NCBI GenBank assembly: GCA_015698045.1
Contig: BLAL01000060.1
Span: 498,501 to 562,500, forward strand
DNA length: 64,000 nucleotides
Direction of reading: 5' to 3'
From: Rhizophagus clarus
Taxonomy: Eukaryota > Glomeromycota > Glomeromycetes > Glomerales > Glomeraceae
Shown in pieces: positions 1 to 12,860 of this stretch. Position 1 is the first letter of the stretch. Each line of letters starts with the position of its first letter. Position numbers and translations under genes: made by a program. The notes under the pieces are model-generated. The model searched no databases, was not told where the DNA came from, and saw only the letters and a list, made by a program, of their open reading frames with translations.

Positions 1-105
1 CATACAAAATTTTATTAAATACACTTAATAAACAAATAATACTATTATAATATGTTGTATATTATAAAAGAATAAAATAATCAATAATCAAAAATAAAAA
101 CAAAC

Positions 106-687
106 CTAATATAAATAATTGTATCCATTATATGGTAGACAATAATCTTGTTCATCAGGATCATTGTAATCAAAGAGAACCATTTGATTATCATTATTAA
201 AATATGCGTCAATATTTGAAATAAGATTTAAACGAGAATCACTAAAAGTAATATTTGGAAATGTTTCGGGTGTATTAGAAAGAAGGGGTAGAGGGGGGTT
301 AGGATTTTGATGAGAAAATGAAGAAAATTTTGAAGATTTTTTTCGCGGGTGTTTTTTGAAAAAAATTGAATTTCTTAATAGATGAATTTCATAAACACGT
401 TCGGCTATCGCTTTATAAGCTTTTTTTTCTTCAATGGATGCGCTGTTCCATAATATACTGGCCGCTTTGCTTATTACACGCATATTTTGGGATCCTCTTC
501 TCTTTGCCTCCTTGTGAACATTTTTTCTGCATATTAAAAATGAATTAGGAGACCTTCTTGATCTGGATCCAGGTGGAGGAACGAATGATTCTGGATCGTT
601 GAAGAGCGGTGGGAAAATATTTTTTCTATTTATTCTCTCGATTAATGATACTGCCAAGAATTCGATCGAGAATTTGTTTTCTGCCAT
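106..687 (-). CDS. MATA-type HMG-box protein, copy 1
   Basis: An uninterrupted 193-residue frame. The HMG box spans about residues 41-106, with the entry motif RRSPNSFLICRK (44-55) and the invariant core NMRVISKAASILWN (68-81). The classical box-entry RPPN is altered to RSPN. A family-specific N-terminal block, with RKNIFPPL at residues 21-28 followed by a DPESFV motif, precedes the box. A basic stretch (about 111-120) and an Asn/Asp-rich C-terminal tail follow it. HMG boxes of this type bind and bend DNA in the nucleus; in other fungi they include mating-type regulators such as MAT1-2-1 and SexM/SexP. A role in mating here is inference. The start is supported by matching N-termini in all three copies, and no intron is needed. 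It lies opposite in orientation to the other two copies. Confidence 0.88.
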   Translation of the reverse strand: MAENKFSIEFLAVSLIERINRKNIFPPLFNDPESFVPPPGSRSRRSPNSFLICRKNVHKEAKRRGSQNMRVISKAASILWNSASIEEKKAYKAIAERVYEIHLLRNSIFFKKHPRKKSSKFSSFSHQNPNPPLPLLSNTPETFPNITFSDSRLNLISNIDAYFNNDNQMVLFDYNDPDEQDYCLPYNGYNYLY

Positions 688-780
688 CTTAAAAAGTTTG
701 AAAGTTTTTTTTTAAAATATTGAAAAAAAAAGAGAAAATATTTATTTTCTTTTTTGAAAAGCATGAAATAAATTTGGATG

Positions 781-795
781 TTTATATATATCTAT
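781..795 (-). promoter_or_regulatory. TATA-like core promoter of HMG copy 1
   Basis: On the minus strand this reads TAGATATATATAAA, about 95-105 bases upstream of the start codon at 687. It is in the same place as the AGATATAAATA box of the other two copies and is likewise preceded by a conserved block containing GGTAGACGGA. Conservation between diverged copies is the main support. Confidence 0.5.
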
Positions 796-1572
796 TTACA
801 ACAATTGACATTAAGATTTTGTAATAACTGATTCCGTCTACCGTTGTTCGGAGTTCCATAACAAAAAAATTTGCTTAGATAGATATCTGCATGACACAAA
901 GATCATGCATGACTATTACTTTCAACGTACAGACTTTAAACAATAATCAAAAATGGGTATGCATTGATTTCCCTTTGGTGACTAACTTTAAAGGGTTTTT
1001 TTTTTTTAAAAAAAAAAAATATATATATAATTATATATAAATTTTCTTTGTTCTAAATCAAAAAATTTAATTATGATTTATGGAAATTGGGACGACTCAA
1101 AGAAATCTGGAAAAATCCTTTTAAATGTAATAATTTTGTTCTTTGAACAACTATATGATTGATAATAAAAAAATATATCAATCTAGTCTGTTACTATTGT
1201 ATGATACATTTGGAAATGACAAGCAAACAATCTTATTTGTGTACATTAAAATCCTTTCATAAATTACCCTGTAACGTTAAATTATTTTATTTGCCGTATG
1301 GCTAGTTCAACCCTATTATTACCAATTGTACTAACGCTTTATGGAATAATATAGATTTCGTTTTTTTTTAAAAAAAAAAAAATTTCATAATTAATACAAT
1401 TTAATATGTATAATAATACAATATTATGCAAATAAGTAATAACATATATGTATTTCTTTGCATGACTCTATAAGTATCACGTGTCCATGTGACAATGTTA
1501 TAATATAATTGAAAGAATTCAACAAGCAAATTTATTTTTTTTTTTCAAAATAATAATACCATATAATGCCCT

Positions 1573-1625
1573 TGATCGAACGCGTAGGCATAATCTTTGG
1601 CTAAATATCACGTGAAATTTCCTTT
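1573..1625 (-). promoter_or_regulatory. Conserved CACGTG block upstream of HMG copy 1
   Basis: On the minus strand it contains TTTCACGTGATATTTAGCC followed by ATTATGCCTACGCGTTCG, about 0.9 kb upstream of the start codon. It is one of the best-conserved non-coding stretches shared by the three HMG segments, and is more conserved than its surroundings. CACGTG is the recognition core of bHLH factors; the actual binding protein is unknown. Confidence 0.6.
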
Positions 1626-2170
1626 CAAACAGCGTAGGTTCCATAAGTTTGTTTTAGGCATTTAAATGAATTATAGCATAAGTGCATGACAATACGATTG
1701 TCGAGGGCGTATTCTCATGTGACTTTTTTTTATATATGAAATGCTGTAAAAGGAACAATTAATGCTTTTTTTCCACTATGTGCTATAAAAACGTGGTTGG
1801 TACAAACCATTTGTGAAACTTACAAATAAAACAAATAAAACGATTAAACGTATCGCATGATTTTTTACAATGAATTTTTTTTTTTTATTTTAAAGAAAAC
1901 CTTTCAAAATCTACAGATTCTAAGTGATAATTTTTGGAATTGGTCATCTGCCACTTTTTGTTTGTCAAAAAGAAGTAAAATAATTAATATGAAACAAATT
2001 TAGGGAGAATATGTTTTTTTAAAAAAAAATTTGAAATTGTATTACGCAGTTTATCAGATATGTAATACTTTTTTTAGTAGAACAATCAGTTCGAGTTTGC
2101 GAAACAGCAATAAGTCATAATTGAAGAACGGAGTTTCTCTTCATATTATAAGATTTATTTATATTGTATT

Positions 2171-4255
2171 TTAAAATCTGTCAATAATTATAATACCGAC
2201 GTCTAATAATTGTCAATATATTCGCATTATTGTAAAAAATTTTGTTAAAGGAACGAAAATCTTTAAGTTTGATGTCATGTTATTTTTCGTTCTTTATTTA
2301 AACAATTATTTTTATTATTACAAATCTCAGTTTAGCTAATAATTTTTCACAGTAATTTTCAACCAGAAATATTTAAATTAGTAACCAAATAGCATAACTT
2401 TTAGCCGCAAATTCTAATAAACGAAATATTCCGCATGCAATCACTGCGCATTAAGCTTTAAAGGCATACTATTTCCGATATTGCTATACATTCATCATTT
2501 CACAATTGCGAACAAAAATGTATTGTCAATTGTGTTATTATAGTAATAATAGGAAAGATTTTTCAGATTTTTTTGCGCAGCCTATTATAAGATAGTGGTT
2601 AATCTTGTATAGTTGTAATAAATTCCATCATTTTTAAATCATATTGAAAAATATTTCCATTTCATTATTTTTAAATTAGAAAATAAATTATCATCCTTAC
2701 CAATATAAAAATTTTTTTTAAAATTCTTTCCAATATTCTATTAATAATAAACATTATATTAAAACCTTTAAAAGATCTGCATTTAGCATACTTGGTAGTT
2801 ATAATAATTTTCATTTTCTACAAATAATTTAAGGCAATATATAAAAAAAAATAAAAATAATAAGAGTTAAAATTTTATAAATAAATATTTGCAAAAATCT
2901 TGAATAATAATAAAAAAAATTATTATATTATAAAAAAAAAATAAAATAGTAAATAAAATTAAAAATAACCTTGTTAATCATACTGTATATATATATACAG
3001 TATATATGAAAAAGTAAATATTTAACAATTTATTGGATTTACATTTTATATAAAGATTAAAAGATTTTAATTAATCTTATTTTAATTTTAATATTTATTA
3101 TATATTTTTTAATCTATAAAAATTAAAATTAATTTTAAAAATTTTAAAAATATCTTAAAATCCTATAATTATAAAAAGATAAAATTTAGCTTATTAGATG
3201 TTTCTTATTAAGATACAATTATCATATTTATAAAATTAGTAAATAAGAATTATATTAATTTATAAATTTTTTTTAAAAAAAATGGATTTTATTTTATTTT
3301 ATTAAAATATATTAAATACTAATAATTTTATATTTTTAATTTCAGTAAATAAAAAGATATTTTAATTAAAAAGATTTTTTAAAAAAAATACTTATATAAA
3401 AAATTATAAATATTTAAAATTAAATAATTTTTATATAATCAATTTATTTTCAAAAAATCATATAAATGTAATTTTATAATAATTTTTGTAATTTGAATGA
3501 AAATTTTTATTTTTAATTTTATTTTTATCAAAATTAATTTCAAAATTTTTTTTACTAATTTTCTTTTATATTTTTACTTATATCTGATTATTTTTTTTTT
3601 ATAAATTTATATTAAATATTATATTATCAAATTATATAAATTTCTAATACTATAATAATAAAATTTTATTTTTAATTTTAATATTTAAAAATAATCATTA
3701 AATTATTTAAATTATAATGCATTTAATATATTTTTTTTATTTTTATTTTGCAAATAAATTTGCCTGTAATTTTATTTTTAATTAAAGGTATTTTTAAATA
3801 TTTTATTAAATAAAATAATATTTTTATAATAAATTTTTATAGTATTTTTCACATAAACCAATTGGTAAAATTAATAAATTAGAATATTTTGTAAGTTATT
3901 ATAATTCTAAAATAAAATTATATTTCACAATTAAATCATATTATATTACAATATAATTTACTTTTAATTAAGTTATAATAAAATATTATTTTTTTTTTTT
4001 TTTTGCAAATTCCATTAGTTTCTTTATTATTTTTCTATTAGTTTTTTATCAATTTTTAAGTTATATAAATTGAAAAGTTTTAAAAGCATATATAATAATT
4101 TTTTTGCTTTATATACAAGTTGTAGCTTTTTTTTATTTTTTAAAAGTTTTTTTACAATTTTTGAGAAAAAAATATATTATTTAATAAAAATATAATTTAT
4201 TAAGTTATAGCAAATTGAATTTCAAATTAATAAAATATTTAAATAATTTAATTAA
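2171..4255. other. AT-rich gene-free DNA
   Basis: No gene seen. Composition becomes extremely AT-rich after about 2650, with long A and T runs and no sustained open frame on either strand. Confidence 0.7.
2980..3003. repeat. Perfect 24-bp palindrome
   Basis: ATACTGTATATA is followed directly by its own reverse complement. Related but shorter ACTGTATATA strings occur near 16840, 29130 and 46392, so this may be a simple-sequence tendency of the genome and not a site. Confidence 0.6.
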
Positions 4256-4570
4256 AATATATTTAATAATTATTTTAAATAATTTATTAATTTATTAATT
4301 TTTTTTTGTTAAATATTATGAAATTTTTTTTTTAATAAACTAATTCTATAGTATTTTCCTTTATTTTTAAAATGGATTTATTTATTTTAATTTAAATAGT
4401 AAATTTTGTAATAGAAATTTTAAAAGTAATATTTTTTAATATAATATTTGATCACTTATTTTTATTTGGAAATGAGTTTGTTTGATTTTTAAAATATATT
4501 TAATAATTATTTTAAATAATTTATTAATTTTTTAATTTTTTTTTGTTAAATATTATAAAATTTTTTTTTT
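4256..4570. repeat. Degenerate edge unit of the 317-bp array
   Basis: The string TTTAATAATTATTTTAAATAATTTATTAATT occurs near 4260 and again near 4499. Each is followed by a version of the array's left half (AATAAACTAATT, then TTTATTTATTTTAAT). This is an older, shortened and diverged unit at the edge of the array that starts at 4571. Confidence 0.6.
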
Positions 4571-6475
4571 AATAAACTAATTTTCTTTATTTTTAGAATG
4601 AATTTATTTATTTTAATCGAAAAAGTAAATTTTATAATAGAAATTTTAAAAGTATTATTTTTTAATATAATATTTAATCACTTATTTTTTTTTGGAAATA
4701 AGTTTAATTTTAATCAGAATTATAAATACTACTCAAATTATTTTAAGTAAATCCTAAATTAATTTATACATGTTGCTATGGTGGCTATCATCTATAAACG
4801 ACATTAATATTATGTGGCTTTCAAACTTTATAAATTAATAGGTAAATAGTAAAAAGAAGAAATTAAACTGATAAAATGATAGAGCAACAATAAACTAATT
4901 TTCTTTATTTTTAGAATGAATTTATTTATTTTAATCAAAAAAGTAAATTTTGTAATAGAAATTTTAAAAGTATTATTTTTTAATATAATATTTAATCACT
5001 TATTTTTTTGGAAATAAGTTTAATTTTAATTAGAATTATAAATACTACTCAAATTATTTTAAGTAAATCCTAAATTAATTTATACATGTTACTATGGTGG
5101 CTATCATCTATAAACGACATTAATATTATGTGGCTTTCAAACTTTATAAATTAATAGGTAAATAGTAAAAAGAAGAAATTAAACTGATAAAATGATAGAG
5201 CAACAATAAACTAATTTTCTTTATTTTTAGAATGAATTTATTTATTTTAATCAAAAAAGTAAATTTTGTAATAGAAATTTTAAAAGTATTATTTTTTAAT
5301 ATAATATTTAATCACTTATTTTTTTTTGGAAATAAGTTTAATTTTAATCAGAATTATAAATACTACTCAAATTATTTTAAGTAAATCCTAAATTAATTTA
5401 TACATGTTGCTATGGTGGCTATCATCTATAAACGACATTAATATTATGTGGCTTTCAAACTTTATAAATTAATAGGTAAATAGTAAAAAGAAGAAATTAA
5501 ACTGATAAAATGATAGAGCAACAATAAACTAATTTTCTTTATTTTTAGAATGAATTTATTTATTTTAATCAAAAAAGTAAATTTTGTAATAGAAATTTTA
5601 AAAGTATTATTTTTTAATATAATATTTAATCACTTATTTTTTTGGAAATAAGTTTAATTTTAATCAGAATTATAAATACTACTCAAATTATTTTAAGTAA
5701 ATCCTAAATTAATTTATACATGTTACTATGGTGGCTATCATCTATAAACGACATTAATATTATGTGGCTTTCAAACTTTATAAATTAATAGGTAAATAGT
5801 AAAAAGAAGAAATTAAACTGATAAAATGATAGAGCAACAATAAACTAATTTTCTTTATTTTAGAATGAATTTATTTATTTTAATCAAAAAAGTAAATTTT
5901 GTAATAGAAATTTTAAAAGTATTATTTTTTAATATAATATTTAATCACTTATTTTTTTTTGGAAATAAGTTTAATTTTAATCAGAATTATAAATACTACT
6001 CAAATTATTTTAAGTAAATCCTAAATTAATTTATACATGTTGCTATGGTGGCTATCATCTATAAACGACATTAATATTATGTGGCTTTCAAACTTTATAA
6101 ATTAATAGGTAAATAGTAAAAAGAAGAAATTAAACTGATAAAATGATAGAGCAACAATAAACTAATTTTCTTTATTTTTAGAATGAATTTATTTATTTTA
6201 ATCAAAAAAGTAAATTTTGTAATAGAAATTTTAAAAGTATTATTTTTTAATATAATATTTAATCACTTATTTTTTTGGAAATAAGTTTAATTTTAATCAG
6301 AATTATAAATACTACTCAAATTATTTTAAGTAAATCCTAAATTAATTTATACATGTTACTATGGTGGCTATCATCTATAAACGACATTAATATTATGTGG
6401 CTTTCAAACTTTATAAATTAATAGGTAAATAGTAAAAAGAAGAAATTAAACTGATAAAATGATAGAACAACATGT
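4571..6475. repeat. Tandem array, six ~317-bp units in a dimeric higher-order repeat
   Basis: Units begin with AATAAACTAATTTTC at 4571, 4889, 5205, 5523, 5839 and 6156, giving spacings of 318, 316, 318, 316 and 317. Two variants alternate strictly. Odd units carry ATGTTGCTATGG and a longer T run after CACTTA; even units carry ATGTTACTATGG and a T run shorter by two. The real repeating unit is therefore a dimer of about 634 bp present three times. Apart from these sites the units are nearly identical, which implies recent expansion or homogenisation. No unit contains a usable coding frame. Confidence 0.95.
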
Positions 6476-6496
6476 ACTGATCATTTCTATCAGTTT
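6448..6496. repeat. Hairpin at the array end
   Basis: AAACTGATAAAATGAT (6448-6463) pairs with ATCATTTCTATCAGTTT (6480-6496), with one bulged base and a 16-base loop. It marks exactly where array homology stops and unique sequence starts. Confidence 0.6.
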
Positions 6497-6532
6497 ATTT
6501 TAAAGAATTTAGTAAGAATTTTAATTAATATT

Positions 6533-6940
6533 ATGGATCAAAGTTTGATAATTTTAATAAGTAACAATAATAAAAATATAAAATTTCAGACTAGTTTTCA
6601 TACAATTTATATGAATTTTACAAAAATTCCATGGAAATCCATAAAAATTCCACGTAATGTGGCAAAAAAAATTTTGCCGCTTGCGCAGCAATTATTATAC
6701 TTCAGCAAAATACTTTAAAAAATACTTTAAAAATTAAATTACATAATATAAATAAATCATATTGGCTAATTTGACCACCTTTAATTAAAATATTGATTTT
6801 GTTACATTTTTATTATACAAAATACTATACAATATACAGTAAATTGAGGGTGAGTATTAAAAAATTTTATTTAATGTTATTATACTATAATTTGGTAAAT
6901 ATTTCTTTTAAATTAATATAAATCTTAGCATTTATTATAT
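6533..6940. other. Gene-free spacer
   Basis: A 61-codon open frame starts at 6533 but is low-complexity and ends in AT-rich DNA. It is not supported as a gene. Confidence 0.5.
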
Positions 6941-7265
6941 ATGTTAAAAATTCGTATCTCAACTTTAAACGTAAATATCTCCAGATCCAATGATCCAATC
7001 GGCAAGCTCTTTTTTCGCTCATATAGTCCAGATTAAGGGCTTTCCAAAGAGCCTAAATTTTTAAAAAATGGATCAGTGGATCCCAAGATATTTGCATTTA
7101 AACATGTTAAAAAATTTGTACCTCAACTTTAAACGTAAATATCTCTGGATTTAATGATCCAATCGGCAAGCTCTTTTTCGTCTATAAAGTCCAGAACAAG
7201 GGCTTTCCAACAAGCCTAAAATTATAGATAGTGGATCAGTGAATCTTGATATATTTGCGTTTAAA
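6941..7265. repeat. Tandem duplication of a ~162-bp unit
   Basis: The two copies start at 6941 and 7103, each with ATGTTAAAAA. Both contain CTCAACTTTAAACGTAAATA, AATGATCCAATCGGCAAGCT and GGGCTTTCCAA, and are clearly diverged from each other. The GC level is higher than in the flanks, so this looks like an older dispersed repeat that duplicated in place. Confidence 0.8.
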
Positions 7266-7739
7266 GATAGTAATACAAACTCTGACATAAAATAATTATT
7301 TTATTATTTAAAAATATCTATTATAATACCATCTTTTATATGATGTTTTTATTACACTTTCATAAATATTTATAGCTACTAAGACTATATAAATTTTTAT
7401 TTTACTTTATATTTTATTAAAATATACTTACTTTTTAATAATATATGTTAAAAATTCCATATATATGAGAAATGGGTTTTTTATTAGTGAAATGGGTTTT
7501 TTCACATCTCTTTTACATTTAATAATTTAAGTTTTGCAAATGTAAATTTTTGTTCAACTTATTATTTAATCAAGTGAACATCAATCAGATGATTTTTTGG
7601 TATTACAAAACAATTTTGAGTAACGAAAACTGTGAAAATCAATTTAATAATTCTTTTTAATGCAGAGTGAACAAATCAGCCCATATGTAAGATTTCAAAT
7701 TTCAGACTATTGTCATTTATAGATGATAGCCACCATATA

Positions 7740-9320
7740 ATTCCTAAATTTTAAATGTATAAATTACAAAATTTATATATATAATAATTTATAAATTAAT
7801 TTGGATTTATATATTTAGACTATCATAAATCCAAATTATTTTGAATTTAAATGGCATTTATAATTGGAAATTTAGCTGATTGAATATTAATTAATCCTAG
7901 CTTTTAATTCTACTAATTAGCTTATATATTTAAAAAAAAATTCAATTTGATTAATAATTAATAAATAATCTACAAATTGTTACAAATAAAACTAAATTTT
8001 TTTAAAATTAAAATATTTTTTATTTGGGTGGACTCACAGCAAAAGATGGGGCTGGGACAATTATATGATTTTAAGAAAATCGCAATTTTAATTATATAAT
8101 CAATTTTAAAGATCATTTAATACTTATTATATCATTATTAAAGATTTTTGAAATTAGTTTTTTACGAATTAGAATAAAATTTTGCAAGGAATTCATTAAA
8201 AGTATTAGTTTTTGTCTAGCAAAAATAGATCATTCATTAAATATAATAAAAGAAAAATACAAGATTTATAAATTATAAATTATTAAATTTTTTTATTAAT
8301 AAATTATTATAAATAAAAAAATAATTTTTTTAAAAAATCAGATAAATTAATACATAATTATTTATAAATTTAAAAAAAAAATTTTGGTCGAACTTTACCT
8401 TTTGCTATGAATCCGTCTATTTACTAATCCTAAAAATATAAAATTATTATTTTTTAATAAAAAAAAAAAATCTGATAAAATAAAATTTAGCTTTTTATAA
8501 TTATTAGGTAATAAAATATTTTTTAATATTTAAAAATTTATAAAGTAATATAATCTTTTATTTATCAAATTTATAAATATAATTCTATTATTATTAAATA
8601 AGTCTTAATAAAAAAATCTAATAAACTAAATTTTATTTTTTTTATGATCATAAAATTTTTAAGATATTCTAAAATTAATTTTAATCCTACAGTTTAAAAA
8701 ATATGATTTTAATAAGTTTTAATGTATTTTTCTATATTTAATAATAAAAATAAAATATTATCTGTTATGATTTTTATATATTAATTATTAAAATCTAATT
8801 TTTAAAAGTTAATATATTTAATAAGTTTTTCAGTTTTATTATTTTTATATATAAAAAACTAAAATATTTCAATTAAAAAAATACATTGAATGATGATCTT
8901 TAGCCTTTAATATATGAAAAGCTATTAGCATTTTATACTTTAAAGAATTTTGATAATTACTCCTTATATATTAAAGCTAAAAATATGATTTGCTATCATT
9001 AAATGCATTTCATTATAGCAATTCTAACAAGCTTTTAATCATCTTTCTATAATTACTGAATGATGAATTAATGCAGTTTAAACCTTCAAAAAAAAAGGTC
9101 CATCTGAATACTTTTGGCAGGTGAGTGCATTCTTATTTTGAATTGAATTCATAATAGTAAAATGATACATTTCTTAATTAAATAATAAAGAGTATATGCA
9201 TTTTTGATTTTTTTTGATTTTCATAAGAACTCCTCAGAACTCCTCCAACCTAAACCTTACACATTAAATAATTTCATCATAAATTTTTACATTGAAAAAA
9301 TAAAATCGATTTTTTAATAT
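7740..9320. other. AT-rich gene-free DNA with one possible MITE
   Basis: No gene seen. The only structure noted is the inverted-repeat pair at 8029 and 8416. Confidence 0.6.
8029..8416. mobile_element. Possible MITE with imperfect terminal repeats
   Basis: GGACTCACAGCAAAAG near the left end is mirrored on the opposite strand by GGATTCATAGCAAAAG near the right end. The differences are transitions. The roughly 390-bp interior is AT-rich and non-coding. Confidence 0.4.
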
Positions 9321-9329
9321 CTCGCGTTT

Positions 9330-12029
9330 GGCAACGGATCTTCTTTAGACTAAATAGAATGTCATGAATGCGTACTAGGAAACGGAATCGGTTAGAAGTT
9401 TTATTGCTATACGTCATTGCATTCTAGTACTACACGCATCATTTTGATTAACTAATATACTAATTGATCCGTATATTGTTACAAGTTTTATTTTACCTAT
9501 ATTGGGAAAAAAATTTTTTTTCCCCAGCTCAAAAAAAAAGAAAACGTACAAATTAAATATCTTCTATAAACCATTTTTTTATATTAAAACAATGGGTCTT
9601 TATGCAGCGAACTTAAAGTTGAAATCTTCAGAAATATATCTACACTTTTATCACTTTATCCTGGTCGGGACTCGTAATCCACAGAATCCTTATGCAATGA
9701 ATTAAAACTTGAAATCTTACAATATGTTTCTACACCTATGGCACTTATCGTGGTTGGTATTCCGCTATCTTTTGAAGTTCTTACTATGTCTGTGCGAAGT
9801 GGTTAATTTACAAATTGCAGCAGAGCATATGCTTACTTTCATTCAGCAAGCTAGGAAATAAATTCGTAACGGTTGAAGTTGTGCAAGTTTACTTGCAAAA
9901 AAGGCGATAATGTAACAAAATTGATTGAAATGAGAAACCAAATACAATGTGAATTAATGTTCACCTAAAGAAAATCTGTGGCAAGTGTTTTACAAATCAA
10001 AAACAGAGGCAATTAATGAGCTGAAAAGTAATGGTAACGCCGTAACTTGTTCCATTACTTGAACTCTCACGATAAATCAAACATCACTTTCAAAAATCTT
10101 CGAGATATTGAAGATTTAAACAAAAAAATTGTACTCTTCTCATCCGTCCAAGAGTTTATATTACACCAAATCTGGAAGTGCAATCGAGTATTATCCATCA
10201 TAAGATGATTATGAAAATAACTGTCAAGTTTATTTGGTATCAAGAGCGTGTTCGGAACTCGTAAAATTACGGATACGATGAAACACGCAATGATATGAAC
10301 TTGCTAGTTATAAATTCATGTGTTTTCGCCTAATAATTGGGCGTTTCCAAGTACCGATGTTATAGCTGAAAAGATACAAGGACAAATTAAAGATTTGTTT
10401 TTAATTATCCGATAAATTGGTTGAATCACAAATTTATAACGGATTTATTTAGATCAAAATAATTGAAATATGAAAAGCTGAGAATAAGCAGAAAAAAAAG
10501 GCCATGAGAGTCTTACGAAAGATTTCTATTAATTTTTTTTTTTAAAAATAATTGTAATATTTATTTTTACAATATCACTTACTTTACGGTAAATAAATTC
10601 TTTTTTAAATAAGATGATTGGATTCATCGTAAATTTTTCTTATTACTCATACAATTATTCAGTAAGGAGCATGGTAAAAGTAATAACAAATGAATGAACG
10701 TAAAGTTAAATTTACGAAAGCTATGGCTCAAAACCTTATTTTTTGACTTACTAATCAAAGATCACTTCGGAGATCGGAGCGTTACTTCGTGTTTTATTAT
10801 ATACTGTAATTTGCTTAACAAATCGGACAATATTTAATTAAACGTTAATGTAAATATAAAAAATGGAAAAAATACAAATACAACAATATTTCATTATTTT
10901 AAACCCAAAATTTTTTTTGATAATTTTTTAATGTTGTTTTTAATCTCGTTCGCATCTTTAATTTGGCCAGATAATCTTGAGGTACCCACTATCAGATTTT
11001 CCAATTGTACATTCTCATTAATCTACACTCTCATAATAAATTCATATTATAAATCATTAAACTTAAAGGATCAATAAATGTTAACATGATCACCGCTTTT
11101 CAGTGGATATTGTTTTTCATCATCATCATCATCAAAATGTAAATGCAAGGACTGCAGATTATGTTGCGTTGATTAAATGAAACCCAAATCGAAGTTAAAT
11201 ATGCGGACGCTTATCCCGAAATTCTTCTTCGGCTGGCATACAAGTCATTTAGGTGCATAGTACAATCGATAGAGGCGTTCGTGACGATTTTCGCGTTGAA
11301 AAATTTTTGGTATTGATGATATGGCACCATTACCTTCAACAACTTTGAACTTCATATTCTAGGTTTTATCAGGGTTAAGATTTGTTTGATTGGTGAATGA
11401 TTACGTGAGAAAAGACGATTAGGTGAAATATTTGATTTCTTGACAAAGGGATTTAGAACGCATCATGGAACGAATAAGACTGGATCTTTTAATATTATTA
11501 TCTAATTTACTTTCATCTTTTCAGACGGTTGACTTATTGAATCATTATCCTCAACTCCTTTGGATGATATCACAGGCTTCAATGATGCCAAAAGAATTGC
11601 TTTTTTGATGTGATGTCACTATTGTTGATGATTTCGATTTCTTTTTGGATTAAGATTTTAAAATGGAGTTTTAAACTTGATTGGTTTGATTTTTGAGATT
11701 GTCTATAACATCAGGAATCCTAAAAGTTGATTTCATTCCTTCCTCAATCCTTTTTCGTTGTCATTATCGTCACGTTCTGTTTATTTGATCAGGTAATTTA
11801 AAGTGCGATTACTAGAAGGTTTATACAATACTTCAACGTTCAGTTTTGTGGTAAGGCAGTTTTGATTTTCTTCTGCCATTCTTATCTTTAATTTTGATAA
11901 ATGTTTTTCGGTATTATTTCTGATGTTGTTTCTTGATTAAACAAATTTAGTAGTAAAAGATGCAACAATAGCTTTAAAAAATATTTTTTTTTTTTTTTTT
12001 GTTTAAAACTTTTAAAATAGTAAATATTC
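9330..12029. pseudogene. Decayed coding DNA, no intact gene
   Basis: GC content and codon-like structure rise here against the AT-rich left flank, but no frame runs long. Short open pieces occur on both strands. One on the minus strand near 11520-11600 contains a KGVEDNDSISQPSEKMK-like peptide. The likely source is old degraded genes or element proteins; the family is not recognised. A CAT trinucleotide run lies at 11118-11133. Confidence 0.4.
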
Positions 12030-12860
12030 TATGATCTTGGTAGGTGCTTGTTTCATTATCAATAAAATCACATAAGATTGCTGTTGTCAGAGCGCTTCCT
12101 TCTGGTTGTTAAAATACTGAATCAATAGCATTTCGACTTTTTTGGAGAAACATTTTTTTGTAAGTTAGGACTTGTTTCCGGTTAATTCTTGTCGGTAGTG
12201 AAAAATCTCATTTTCACTCCCACCAAACAACAACCATTTCAGCTTTAACAAAGCGCAAATCATAAAATAACGGTACAGAAAAGTTATTTGCATACTACTT
12301 CTATTTTATAGTGTGAAAAGATTATCAGATTAGCGGCATCAATGATTTTTCAGATTGTGCTCCTCAATTCATCACGTGATAACATCATCTTTTGTACCGA
12401 ATAAAAGATGTAGGTTTTTCATATAAATACAAAATCTCGTAGTGATCTGAAAAATAAAAAATTTGTTGATAATGGCTGAATGTCAGAATCCTTGTTGAGT
12501 TAACGATTTTTTGTCCTGATCTATTGTTCATCCATCACTATATATGACCTGAGCAATAGATTATTTATTTATGGATTATTTTCAGCTTGAATTATATCAT
12601 CTATTAACATTTAACGATAATTGCATCAATTGCTAAAGAGAACTTTGTAACCGAAATTTTGGAGCAGGATTGCAAAATACTTTATAATAAATCAGATAGT
12701 GCTACTGCTGAATTTCAATTACAGCAACAAATACATTTAAGAACAACTTCGACGCATGAAGAACAAACTCATGTTCGGGATGACGGGATCTAAACGTGCT
12801 GAGAAGGCAGCAAGAAATACTGCGACTCAGTGTTAGTTGTCACTTCGTATATCCGACCGT
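12030..12860 (-). pseudogene. Fossil copy of an unknown gene family (family F)
   Basis: In reverse orientation this stretch lines up with 18780-20040. Shared pieces are the region around TTTGTTGCTGTAATTGAAATTCA, a TTTTTCAGAT block, GTTATCACGTGA, and a module reading roughly GAGATTTTT then ACCGACAAGAAT. A plus-strand piece (about 12610-12790) stays open for some 55 codons, with the peptide FVTEILEQDCKILYNKSDSA, but stops and frameshifts break the rest. The function is not recognised. Two further partial copies lie at 18480-18960 and 20340-20560. Confidence 0.55.

Larger units (their letters stand above)
1..2170 (-). repeat. Duplicated HMG segment, copy 1 (inverted)
   Basis: This stretch is a diverged, reverse-oriented copy of the segments at 13410-16400 and 26308-29110. 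Shared landmarks in reverse order are the HMG gene, the TATA-like box, the CACGTG block, a short block containing CGCCCTCG, a block reading TTTGTA.GTTTCAC...TTGTACCAAC, and a far block containing GAAACTC and the AATACAATTTCAAAT string. The left end is cut by the window. The outer limit near 2170 is approximate because the AT-rich flank blurs it. Confidence 0.8.
6362..7735. mobile_element. Possible TIR element touching the 317-bp array
   Basis: TGGTGGCTATCATCTATAAA in the last array unit (from 6362) is matched by its reverse complement ending at 7735. Both ends are flanked by TA, as expected for a Tc1/mariner-type target duplication. The interval is about 1.37 kb and holds no transposase frame. 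Because the same terminal sequence lies in all six array units, the array may have grown from one end of this element. Confidence 0.4.

Noticed and set aside
366..548. 60-codon plus-strand frame inside HMG copy 1
   Set aside because: Antisense shadow of the HMG gene.
4571..6475. Centromere because of higher-order repeats
   Set aside because: Only 1.9 kb long; no evidence of a large satellite block. Kept as an array only.
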